From NCBI RefSeq assembly GCF_030285365.1, contig NZ_JASVDS010000004.1, positions 310,001 through 374,000 on the forward strand: DNA of 64,000 nt, given 5' to 3'. Positions 56,898 to 64,000 of the stretch are shown here, piece by piece (within the stretch, counting starts at the first letter, position 1; each line of letters opens with the position of its first letter). A program made the translations under genes and the position numbers. The notes below the pieces were generated by a model that ran no database searches, had not been told where the DNA came from, and was given only the letters and a program-made list of their open reading frames with translations. Source of the stretch: Roseateles subflavus. Its GTDB lineage: Bacteria; Pseudomonadota; Gammaproteobacteria; Burkholderiales; Burkholderiaceae_C.

Positions 56898-59081
56898 ATG
56901 AAACATCCGTCCCTGATTCCGCCGGCCTCGCGCCGCCGGGCCGTGCGCTGGATGGCGCTGTCGACCCTGGCCCTGGCCGGGCTGGCGGGCGCCGGTGCGG
57001 CGGCGGCCGATGCGGCCTACCCGGCCACGCCGAAGCGGGCCGTGCAGGACACCTTCCACGGCACGGCGGTCAGCGAGGACTACCGCTGGCTCGAGGACTT
57101 CGAGCGCCCCGAGGTGAAGCAATGGGTGGCCGCGCAGAACGCGCTGACCCGAGCGCGCCTTGACGCCATTCCCGGCCGCGAGGCCCTGGCCGCGCGCATC
57201 AAGGACCTCGTCAGCTCGCGCCCGACCGGCTACGGCAGCCTCGGGCTCTATGGCCAGCGCTGGTTCGCGCTCAAGTTCGAGGCCGGCCGCCAGCAGCCGC
57301 GCATCGTCACGATGGACAGCCCGGACCAGCCCGGCACCGAACGCGTCGTGCTGGACCCGACCGAGCTCGCCGCCGACGGGAGCCTGGCGATCGACTGGTT
57401 CCAGCCCTCGCCGGACGGCCAGCGCATCGCCGTGTCCCTCAGCGAGAAGGGCAGCGAGCGCGGCAGCCTGCACCTCTATGACGTCGCCAGCGGCAAGGCC
57501 ATCGACGTGGTGATCCCGCGCGTGCAGTTCCCCACCGGTGGCGGTTCCGTGAGCTGGCATGCCGATGGCAAGGGCCTGCTGTACACGCGCTATCCGGCGC
57601 CGGGCGAGCGCCCGGACTCTGATGCCATGTTCTTCCAGGAGGTCTGGACCCACCGCCTGGGCGAGCCGCTGAGCCGCGATCGCCGCGTGCTGGGCCAGGG
57701 CCTGCCCCGCATTGCCGAGACCTTCCTGGCGGCCGGGCCCAAGGGCCTGCAGATCGCCCAGGTGCTCAACGGCGACGGCGGCGAGGAAGCCTTCTGGCTG
57801 CAGCAGAAGGGCGGGCGCTGGCAGCAGCTCTCGACCTTCGCGGACGGCGTCAAGGGCGTCCAGGCGAGCGCGGACGGCTGGCTCTACCTGCTCTCGACCC
57901 AGGGCGCGCCCAAGGGTCAGGTCTTGCGCCTGAAGCTGGGCCAGCCCCTGGCCAAGGCCGAGCGCCTGGTGCCGGAGGCCGAGGGCACGCTGACGCAGTT
58001 CAAGCTGCAGGACGGGCGCCTCTACCTCAGCTACCTGCTGGGGGGGCCCTCGGAGCTGCGCCGCTTCGACCTCAAGACCCGCAAGAGCGACGTGATGCCG
58101 CTGCCGCCCATCGCCAGCGTGGACGCGCTGGTGAAGGGCGCCAAGGGCGAGCTGCTGGCCTCGGTGCAGAGCTACACCCAGCCACAGGCCTGGTACCGCG
58201 TGCACGCGGACGGCCACCTGGAGGCCACGGCCCTGGCGCAGAAGGCCAACGTGGACTTCAGCGACGTCGAGGTGCTGCGCGAGTTCGCCACCTCCAAGGA
58301 CGGCACGCGCGTGCCGCTCAACATCCTGCGTCCCAAGGGCCTGACGCTCGACGGCAGCCATCCCGTGCTGCTCTACGGCTACGGCGGCTACAGCGTCAGC
58401 CAGACGCCGGGCTTCAATGCCCTGCGCAAGGTGTGGCTGGAGCGCGGTGGCGTCCTGGTGATCGCCAATCTGCGGGGCGGCGGCGAGTACGGCGAGGCCT
58501 GGCACCTGGCGGGCAATCTCACGCGCAAGCAGAACGTCTTCGATGACTTCATCGGCGCGGCCGAGCACCTCATCGCCCGGGGCTACACCAAGCCCGAGCG
58601 CCTGGCGATCCAGGGCGGCAGCAACGGCGGCCTGCTGATGGGCGCCGCCCTGACGCAGCGCCCGGACCTGTTCCGTGCCGTGCATGCCTCGGTCGGGATC
58701 TACGACATGCTGCGGGTGGAGCTCGACGCCAACGGGGCCTTCAACATCACCGAGTTCGGCACCGTGAAGGACGAGGCGCAGTTCCGCGCGCTGCTGGGCT
58801 ATTCGCCGCTGCACAAGGTCCGGGACGGCACCCGCTACCCGGCCGTGCTCTTCACCACGGGCGATCACGACGGGCGCGTCAACCCGATGCAGTCCCGCAA
58901 GATGGTTGCGCGGTTGCAGGCGGCCCAGGGCGCGGCCTTTGCCGATCGGCCCATCCTGCTGCGCACGAGCGCCAACGCCGGCCATGGCATGGGCTCCTCG
59001 ACCAGCGAGGTGATCGCCGAGCGCACCGACAGCTTCAGCTTCCTGATGGACCAGCTGGGCATGCCGCTGCAGAAGCCCTGA
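56898..59081 (+). CDS. Exported prolyl oligopeptidase (S9A)
   Basis: This 727-residue serine peptidase has an N-terminal signal (WMALSTLALAGLAGAGAAAADA), so it is periplasmic. A seven-bladed propeller covers about residues 100-430 and an alpha/beta-hydrolase domain follows. The catalytic triad is readable: S575 in IQGGSNGGLLMGA, D658 in GDHDGRVNP and the His in SANAGHGMGS. LYGYGGYSVSQTPGFN and ANLRGGGEYGEAWH are diagnostic. It cleaves short peptides after proline and may finish the work of the tricorn-like protease encoded 38 bp upstream. A terminator follows. Confidence 0.95.
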   Translation: MKHPSLIPPASRRRAVRWMALSTLALAGLAGAGAAAADAAYPATPKRAVQDTFHGTAVSEDYRWLEDFERPEVKQWVAAQNALTRARLDAIPGREALAARIKDLVSSRPTGYGSLGLYGQRWFALKFEAGRQQPRIVTMDSPDQPGTERVVLDPTELAADGSLAIDWFQPSPDGQRIAVSLSEKGSERGSLHLYDVASGKAIDVVIPRVQFPTGGGSVSWHADGKGLLYTRYPAPGERPDSDAMFFQEVWTHRLGEPLSRDRRVLGQGLPRIAETFLAAGPKGLQIAQVLNGDGGEEAFWLQQKGGRWQQLSTFADGVKGVQASADGWLYLLSTQGAPKGQVLRLKLGQPLAKAERLVPEAEGTLTQFKLQDGRLYLSYLLGGPSELRRFDLKTRKSDVMPLPPIASVDALVKGAKGELLASVQSYTQPQAWYRVHADGHLEATALAQKANVDFSDVEVLREFATSKDGTRVPLNILRPKGLTLDGSHPVLLYGYGGYSVSQTPGFNALRKVWLERGGVLVIANLRGGGEYGEAWHLAGNLTRKQNVFDDFIGAAEHLIARGYTKPERLAIQGGSNGGLLMGAALTQRPDLFRAVHASVGIYDMLRVELDANGAFNITEFGTVKDEAQFRALLGYSPLHKVRDGTRYPAVLFTTGDHDGRVNPMQSRKMVARLQAAQGAAFADRPILLRTSANAGHGMGSSTSEVIAERTDSFSFLMDQLGMPLQKP

Positions 59082-59102
59082 GGCGGCTGCAGAACCCAGG
59101 AC

Positions 59103-59127
59103 AACGGCGCCCGCGGGCGCCGTTTTT
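59103..59127 (+). terminator. Rho-independent terminator after the prolyl oligopeptidase gene
   Basis: A 10-bp GC-rich stem AACGGCGCCC (59103-59112) / GGGCGCCGTT (59115-59124) is followed by a T-run at 59123-59127, 22 bp after the stop codon. It separates this operon from the converging amiC. Confidence 0.88.
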
Positions 59128-59147
59128 CATGACCTCGCCGACGGGCG

Positions 59148-60569
59148 TCAGGTCAGGCTGCGGTTGCGCGCCAGGGGCGGGTTCTTGGCGAAGTAGCGCG
59201 AGATGCCCGTGGCGATGGCCTCCACGAGCTGGGCCTGGTAGGCCTCGCTGCTGAGCTTGGCCTCCTCCTCGGGGTTGGAGATGAAGGCCGTCTCCACGAG
59301 GATGCTGGGGATGTCCGGCGCCTTGAGCACGGCAAAGCCGGCCTGCTCCACGCGCGGCTTGTGCAGCTTGCCCACGCGGCTGATCTGCCCGAGCACCTCG
59401 CCGCCCAGCTTCAGGCTGTCCTTGATCTGCGCCGTGGTGCTGAGGTCCAGCAGCGTGCGCAGCACCGAGGCGTCCTTGACCTTGGTGTTCACACCGCCGA
59501 TCAGGTCGGCGGCGTTCTCGCGGTCGGCCATCCAGCGGGCCGCTGCGCTGCTGGCGGCGCCGTCGCTGAGCGCGAAGACGCTGGCGCCGCGGGCCTGCGG
59601 CGTGAAGAAGGCATCGGCGTGCAGCGACACGAAAAGATCGGCCTGCACGCGACGCGCCTTGCGCACGCGCTCGTGCAGCGGCACGAAGAAGTCGGCATCG
59701 CGGGTCATCATCACGCGGATGTTGGGATGCTTGTCCAGGCGGTCTCGCAGCTTCAGGCCGATCGCCAGCACCACGTCCTTCTCCTTGAGCCCGCTCGGGC
59801 CCGTGGCGCCAGGGTCTTCCCCGCCATGACCCGGGTCGAGGGCGATGACGATGAGGCGGTCCAGCTGCTGCTTGGTGAGGGGCGGGGGCGGCACGACCTG
59901 GGGCGCCGAGGCGGCACTGGCCGGTGGCGGCGTCTGCGTCTGCGGCTTCTGGGCGATGAGCACGGGCGCACTGGCCGCCGGCGGGGCGGAGGTGGCCGGG
60001 CGGGTCGACTCGGGCTTGTCGAGCTTGGCGATCAGCTCTCCCAGCGCATCCTGCACCGACTGCGCCGCGGCTTTTTCCGCCGCCTCCTTCTCGCGGATCA
60101 GCGCCAGCAGCGGGTCGCGTTCCTGCAGCGGGTAGAGGTCCAGCACCAGCCGGTGCTTGTACGCCGCCACGGGCTGCAGCGTGAAGACCTGCGGCGCCAC
60201 CGCCTGCTTGAGGTCAAGCACGATGCGCACCACGCGGGGCTGGTTCTGGCCCACGCGCAGGCCTTCGATGTAGGGGTCGTCGGCCCGCACCTTGCCCAGC
60301 AGCTCGCGCAGCCCCGGGCTGAGGTCGAGGTCATCGACGTCGATCACCAGGCGGTCCGGTCCGCTGACGAGGCTGTGCCGCGCGACGAGGGGGCGGTCGG
60401 ACTCGATGGTGATGCGGGTGTAGTCCTGCGCCGGCCAGATGCGCACGGCGACGATGGTGGCAAGACCTGGCCCCGCCAGCAGCTGCGTTGGCGCCTGCAG
60501 CAGGAGCGCGAGGCCGCCCATGCGGCGCAGGGTGCTGCGGCGGGAGCTCGTCACGGGCGGCCTCGTCAT
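59148..60569 (-). CDS. amiC: N-acetylmuramoyl-L-alanine amidase with AMIN domain
   Basis: This 473-residue cell-separation amidase has a twin-arginine-like signal (SSRRSTLRRMGGLALLLQ), an AMIN septal-targeting domain (VAVRIWPAQDYTRITIESDRPL to about residue 150), a Pro/Ala linker, and an amidase_3 domain. The zinc ligands are in ALDPGHGGEDPGA, then LKEKDVVLAIGLKLRD, SLHADAF and ILVETAFISNPEEE. It removes stem peptides from septal peptidoglycan. ATG 60569 overlaps the tsaE stop by 4 bp. The homologous E. coli arrangement is tsaE-amiB-mutL-miaA. Confidence 0.94.
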   Translation of the reverse strand: MTRPPVTSSRRSTLRRMGGLALLLQAPTQLLAGPGLATIVAVRIWPAQDYTRITIESDRPLVARHSLVSGPDRLVIDVDDLDLSPGLRELLGKVRADDPYIEGLRVGQNQPRVVRIVLDLKQAVAPQVFTLQPVAAYKHRLVLDLYPLQERDPLLALIREKEAAEKAAAQSVQDALGELIAKLDKPESTRPATSAPPAASAPVLIAQKPQTQTPPPASAASAPQVVPPPPLTKQQLDRLIVIALDPGHGGEDPGATGPSGLKEKDVVLAIGLKLRDRLDKHPNIRVMMTRDADFFVPLHERVRKARRVQADLFVSLHADAFFTPQARGASVFALSDGAASSAAARWMADRENAADLIGGVNTKVKDASVLRTLLDLSTTAQIKDSLKLGGEVLGQISRVGKLHKPRVEQAGFAVLKAPDIPSILVETAFISNPEEEAKLSSEAYQAQLVEAIATGISRYFAKNPPLARNRSLT

Positions 60570-61066
60570 GGGCGCGCCTCCGGTCCCAGGCTTGCCAGCA
60601 GGCTGACGCCGCGCGGCGTGCATGCCTCCAGGCGCAGCCGGCGGGCGTCGTCCTCGGCGATGTCCAGGTGCAGGGCGAGGTCGGGCACGGGCAGCATGCC
60701 GGCGGCCTTCTCGGGCCATTCCGAGAGCTTGAGCCCGGGGCTGGTGAAGATCTCGCGGAAGCCGGCATCCTCCCACTCGCGCGGGTCGCCGAAGCGGTAG
60801 AAGTCGAAGTGGCTCACCACGCCCCGGCCGCCGTGCTCGGCGAGGTCATAGCTTTCCATGACGGCGTAGCTGGGGCTCTTGATCCGGCCCTGCACGCCCA
60901 GGGCGCGCAGCAGGTGGCGCACCAGGGTGGTCTTGCCGGCGCCCAGGGTGCCGTGCAGCTCGATGGAGGCGTCCAGCAGCTCCGGAGCCCGTGCCAGGTC
61001 TTGCGCAAAGCGTTCGCAGGCGGCCTCGTCGGGCCAGCGCAGCTCGCGGGTTTCTAGAATGGCCAA
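60566..61066 (-). CDS. tsaE: tRNA t6A37 biosynthesis ATPase TsaE
   Basis: This roughly 166-residue P-loop protein is of the TsaE (YjeE) family, the essential ATPase of the TsaBCDE threonylcarbamoyl-adenosine complex. Walker A is HGTLGAGKTTLVRHLL (about residues 38-53); SPSYAVMESYD, VSHFDFYRFGDPREWEDAGF and LKLSEWPEKA are typical. The start is uncertain: no ATG fits well, so I chose TTG 61066, which makes it abut the divergent queG start exactly. An ATG at 61135 would overlap queG by 69 bp. It overlaps amiC by 4 bp. Confidence 0.88.
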   Translation of the reverse strand: MAILETRELRWPDEAACERFAQDLARAPELLDASIELHGTLGAGKTTLVRHLLRALGVQGRIKSPSYAVMESYDLAEHGGRGVVSHFDFYRFGDPREWEDAGFREIFTSPGLKLSEWPEKAAGMLPVPDLALHLDIAEDDARRLRLEACTPRGVSLLASLGPEARP

Positions 61067-62209
61067 ATGCAGCAAACTCCCCAGATGTCTCTCGACCCCC
61101 AGGCGGTCATGCAGGAATTGCAGGCCTGGGCGCATGAGCTGGGATTCTCACAGATTGGCGTGGCCGACATCGACCTCAGCAGTGCCGAGGCGGGCCTGCT
61201 TGCCTGGCTGGAGGCCGGATTCCACGGCAGCATGCACTACATGGCCAGCCACGGCCTCAAGCGGGCGCGCCCGGCCGAGCTGGTGCCCGGCACCGTGCGG
61301 GTGCTGACCGCCCGCATGGACTACCTGCCCGCCGCCCTGGGTCCTGAATGGCGCCGTCTGGAATGGCAGGGGCTCTCGGACCCGATGCGCGCCCAGGTCT
61401 CGCTCTACGCCAGGGGCCGCGACTACCACAAGGTGCTGCGCCAACGCCTTCAGCAGCTGGCGGACCGGCTGGCGAAGCGGGTGGGGCCGCTGGGGCATCG
61501 CGTGTTCACCGACTCCGCCCCCGTGCTGGAGGTGGAGCTCGCCGCGCGCTCCGGTCTGGGCTGGCGCGGCAAGCACACGCTCACGCTCTCTCGGGATGCC
61601 GGCTCGCTGTTCTTCCTGGGCGAGATCTACATCGACCTGCCCTTGCCCCTGAGCGCGCCCGCGCCCGCCCACTGCGGGCAGTGCCAGGCCTGCCTCGACG
61701 TCTGCCCTACGCAGGCCATCGTGGCGCCGTACCGGGTGGATGCGCGACGGTGCATCTCCTACCTCACCATCGAGCACGACGGCGCGATCCCCCCTGAGCT
61801 GCGCCCGCTGCTGGGCAACCGCATCTACGGCTGCGACGATTGCCAGCTCGTGTGCCCCTGGAACAAGTTCGCGCAGCGCAGCCCGGTACCGGACTTCGAC
61901 ACCCGTGCGCACTTCTCGGCGCCGGGCCTGCTGCAGCTGTGGGGCTGGGACGAGGCCGAGTTCCTGCGCCGCACGGAGGGCTCGGCCATCCGCCGGATCG
62001 GGCATTGGCGCTGGCGCCGGAACCTGTCGGTGGCCATGGGCAACGCGCTGAGGCAAGACCTGGCCCCGGGCGACCGGCAGGCGCTGATGTCGGCACTGGC
62101 TGCCGCGCTCGACGTGGCAACAGCCGGAGGCGATGAGGTGCTCGCCGAGCACCTGCGCTGGGCTATGGCGCCAGCCGCGCCTGCACCAGCAGCCACAGGG
62201 GCAGGCTGA
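61067..62209 (+). CDS. queG: Epoxyqueuosine reductase
   Basis: This 380-residue cobalamin and Fe-S dependent enzyme performs the last step of queuosine synthesis in tRNA. Motifs are MRAQVSLYARGRDYHKVL, RVFTDSAPVLEVELAARSGLGWRGKHT, and two 4Fe-4S ferredoxin motifs CGQCQACLDVCP and CDDCQLVCPWN. The start may be ATG 61067 or 61085; neither has a clear ribosome binding site. Its last 47 bp overlap the convergent AEC transporter gene, and its C-terminal tail (APAAPAPAATGAG) is low complexity. Confidence 0.95.
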   Translation: MQQTPQMSLDPQAVMQELQAWAHELGFSQIGVADIDLSSAEAGLLAWLEAGFHGSMHYMASHGLKRARPAELVPGTVRVLTARMDYLPAALGPEWRRLEWQGLSDPMRAQVSLYARGRDYHKVLRQRLQQLADRLAKRVGPLGHRVFTDSAPVLEVELAARSGLGWRGKHTLTLSRDAGSLFFLGEIYIDLPLPLSAPAPAHCGQCQACLDVCPTQAIVAPYRVDARRCISYLTIEHDGAIPPELRPLLGNRIYGCDDCQLVCPWNKFAQRSPVPDFDTRAHFSAPGLLQLWGWDEAEFLRRTEGSAIRRIGHWRWRRNLSVAMGNALRQDLAPGDRQALMSALAAALDVATAGGDEVLAEHLRWAMAPAAPAPAATGAG

Positions 62210-63068
62210 TCATGCCCAGCAGGGTGGACAGGGTGATGAGGCCGGCCACGAAGGGCCCGTTGCCGCCCATGCGCACGGCCAGCACGTAGCTGCTGGAGGC
62301 CGTCGGCAGGGCCGCGAAGGCCATCAGCAGCAGGGCCTGGGCCTGCGGAAGGGCGAGGGCGTGGATCAGCGCGAGCGCGACGAGCGGCAGGGCGCCATGG
62401 CGGATGAAGAGCAGGGCGCCTGCCAGCCCCGGCGCATCGCGCAGCGCCCCGAAGCGAAGACCCGCCCCGACGGCCATCAGCCCGAGCGGCAGGGCCGCCA
62501 CGCCGATCTTCTGCAGGCTCACGGCGGCCGGCTCGGGCAGGCGCAGGCCGCTCAGGTTCGCCACGAGCCCCAGCACCGTGCTGACGATCAGGGGGTTGCG
62601 GGTCAGCTCGCGCAGGTAGCCATGCCCGCCGTGCCGGGCCAGCGGCCATACCGCCGCCACATTGGCCAGGGGCACGCACAGCGCGATCAGCAGGGCGATC
62701 CAGGCCACGCCCTGTGCGCCCTGCAGTCGTTCGGCCAGCGCGAGCGCGACGAAGGAGTTGAAACGGAAGGCGATCTGTGCGCCCGAGGCATGGTTCTGCG
62801 CATGCATGCCGGGCCACAGGCGCAGCGCGTAGGACAGGGCCACCCCCGACAGCAGCACGGCCACGCCCGCGCCCGCGAGCGCCAGCGTCTCGCCCGGCTG
62901 CAGCTGGCTGCGGGAGATCGAGTTGAAGAGCAGGACCGGGAACAGCAGGTAGTACACGAGCCGCTCCACGCTGGCCCACACCGCGCGGTCCAGCGAGGTC
63001 CAGCGGCACAGGCCGAAGCCGGCGGCAATGAGCAGGAGGTCTGGCAGCAGCAGGAGCAGGTCAGGCAT
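62163..63068 (-). CDS. AEC family auxin-efflux-carrier-type permease
   Basis: This 301-residue inner-membrane protein has about ten helices in two repeats, the bile acid/auxin-efflux carrier fold. LLLLLPDLLLIAAGFGLCRW, VYYLLFPVLLFNSIS and FAALPTASSSYVLAVRMGG are family-like; the last contains the conserved cross-over segment. It probably exports or imports organic acids, and the substrate is unknown. Start 63068 gives the typical short N-terminus. Its 3' end overlaps queG tail-to-tail by 47 bp. Confidence 0.88.
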   Translation of the reverse strand: MPDLLLLLPDLLLIAAGFGLCRWTSLDRAVWASVERLVYYLLFPVLLFNSISRSQLQPGETLALAGAGVAVLLSGVALSYALRLWPGMHAQNHASGAQIAFRFNSFVALALAERLQGAQGVAWIALLIALCVPLANVAAVWPLARHGGHGYLRELTRNPLIVSTVLGLVANLSGLRLPEPAAVSLQKIGVAALPLGLMAVGAGLRFGALRDAPGLAGALLFIRHGALPLVALALIHALALPQAQALLLMAFAALPTASSSYVLAVRMGGNGPFVAGLITLSTLLGMISLPLWLLVQARLAP

Positions 63069-63183
63069 GCGTGCAGTGTGCCAGCCAGAGGCGTCGCGCC
63101 GCTGACACCGTGGTGCGGGAGTGCAGGCGCCACGGGCACCCAAGACGGTGACGGCGGCCTATCATTCCGCACGTCTGCTTTCC

Positions 63184-63645
63184 ATGACGCTTGCCATGCC
63201 GCCCTTTTCCGACAGTACCGATGGATATGCGCAGTCCCGCTTCCCGATGCATGGGCGGGTGTGGGTCCAGACGGAGGGGCCGCTGCTGCTGAACGTTGCG
63301 GATGGGCCCTTCAACCGGGAGCTGGTGCTGGCCCTTGGATCCCTGCTGGCCACGCGCATTCCGGAGATGCAGGCCCAGGGGCCGTGGGTGCTGCTGGCCG
63401 TGATCCGGCACAGCACGCTGGCCACCGATGAGGCGTTGGCCGCCTTCACGGACATGCTGCTGCACATCGCCGCCGCAGGGCGAGCCCCCCGCGCCGTGGC
63501 CCATGTGACGGCGTCTGACGTGGAAGGTGTCGGCCTGATGGACGTGCCGATGGCGCGCTGCTTCGAGGCGGCCGGCATTCCATTTGCCTGCTTTCGCGAT
63601 GAGCTTCCCGCACGTGCCTGGCTGGCCGGGCGGCTTGCCGGCTGA
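63184..63645 (+). CDS. SpoIIAA/STAS-like small protein
   Basis: This 153-residue cytoplasmic protein has an alternating strand/helix pattern like SpoIIAA-like (STAS-fold) proteins. It starts with GRVWVQTEGPLLLNVADGPF and continues with WVLLAVIRHSTLATDEALAAF, APRAVAHVTASDVEGVGLMD and a C-terminal ARAWLAGRL helix. No enzymatic motif is visible and function is unknown. Start 63184 is chosen over 63121, which would overlap likely promoter sequence. It is divergent from the AEC gene. Confidence 0.65.
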   Translation: MTLAMPPFSDSTDGYAQSRFPMHGRVWVQTEGPLLLNVADGPFNRELVLALGSLLATRIPEMQAQGPWVLLAVIRHSTLATDEALAAFTDMLLHIAAAGRAPRAVAHVTASDVEGVGLMDVPMARCFEAAGIPFACFRDELPARAWLAGRLAG

Positions 63646-63748
63646 CGGCTGTGCGCTCGTGGGCCGCCGGGGTCAGACCTTCGAGTCCAAGGGCTTCTGC
63701 CTCGCTTAGACTGGGACATTCCTTCAGCAGGACAACGAAAGGAACTCC

Positions 63749-64000
63749 ATGAGCCGTCGCACGATTCTCAAGCACATTCCCCTGGCCCTGGCGGCCCTTG
63801 CGTTGCCGGGTGTCGCCCTGGCGCAGGGCTATCCCACGAAGCCGGTCAAGCTGGTCGTGCCTTTCGCACCAGGCGGCACGACGGACATCGTGGCCCGCGT
63901 GGTGGCCGAGAAGATCAACGGCCCGCTGGGCCAGACCATGGTCGTCGAGAACAAGGCCGGTGGCGGTGGCAAGGTCGGGGCGAACGAGACGGCCAAGGCC
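63749..64000 (+). CDS. Bug family tripartite tricarboxylate transporter receptor, 3' end outside window
   Basis: The first 84 codons are present. A signal peptide (MSRRTILKHIPLALAALALPGVALAQ) is followed by the invariant YPTKPVKLVVPFAPGGTTDIVAR and VVENKAGGGGKVGANETAKA region of Bug (TctC-like) periplasmic solute receptors (each quoted in part). AAAGGA lies 6-7 bases before the ATG at 63749. Bug receptors bind carboxylates or other small acids and are massively expanded in Burkholderiales; the ligand is unknown. Confidence 0.93.
   Translation, partial: MSRRTILKHIPLALAALALPGVALAQGYPTKPVKLVVPFAPGGTTDIVARVVAEKINGPLGQTMVVENKAGGGGKVGANETAKA

Overview
This window is about 68% GC chromosomal DNA from a Burkholderiales betaproteobacterium, most like the Rubrivivax/Roseateles/Mitsuaria group. 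The evidence is the gene order pyrG-kdsA-eno-ftsB, an Entner-Doudoroff edd-eda pair, a PEP-CTERM protein with a sigma-54 type promoter, a Bug-family tricarboxylate-transporter receptor at the right edge, a CTGT-N8-ACAG LexA box and MutL without a visible MutH. Gene density is high. I saw no rRNA, tRNA, CRISPR array, insertion sequence, phage or plasmid module. Many starts were moved inward from the longest open frame on ribosome-binding-site and family grounds.

Layout, left to right. 1-3.9 kb: a polyamine/omega-amino-acid catabolic operon (puuD partial, puuB, omega-aminotransferase) with a divergent Lrp-type regulator. 3.9-8.8 kb: a 62-residue membrane peptide gene, an EamA transporter, a PEP-CTERM protein, DUF455, a gamma-carbonic-anhydrase-like protein and Hsp33. 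8.8-9.2 kb: a 128/129-bp tandem repeat. 9.2-17.1 kb (minus strand): pyrG, kdsA, DUF1330, eno, ftsB, then pnuC, a NadR-like kinase and a lipoprotein 5'-nucleotidase that together look like nicotinamide riboside salvage. 17-22 kb: an alpha/beta hydrolase, mutS, a LexA-controlled 51-residue membrane peptide and a pirin. 22-25 kb: edd-eda. 25.7-31.5 kb: a thioesterase, exonuclease III, a small RiPP cluster (precursor plus radical SAM/SPASM enzyme) and a sialidase-like lipoprotein. 31.7-37.5 kb: DUF4337, folA, thyA, an MscS channel and an MsbA-like exporter. 37.7-42.6 kb: a MarR-controlled tripartite drug efflux operon (outer-membrane factor, EmrA, EmrB). 42.7-44.5 kb: an SPFH / membrane protein / RHH-AT-hook operon behind a 24-bp palindrome. 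44.5-47.7 kb: an acetyl-CoA hydrolase-family enzyme and a diguanylate cyclase with unusual motifs. 47.7-62.2 kb: miaA, a pseudouridine synthase with a very long disordered N-terminus, mutL, dedA, two periplasmic peptidases, amiC, tsaE and queG. These are members of the E. coli queG-tsaE-amiB-mutL-miaA neighbourhood, separated here by a three-gene insertion. 62.2-64 kb: an AEC transporter, a SpoIIAA-like protein and the start of a Bug receptor.

The two observations most likely to be new biology are the minimal RiPP cluster at 27.4-29.1 kb, whose 13-residue aromatic core lacks a local exporter or protease, and the SOS-box-controlled 51-residue glycine-rich membrane peptide at 20.9-21.2 kb, a candidate damage-induced inhibitor or toxin. 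All functional statements rest on reading motifs in translated sequence; no database search was run.
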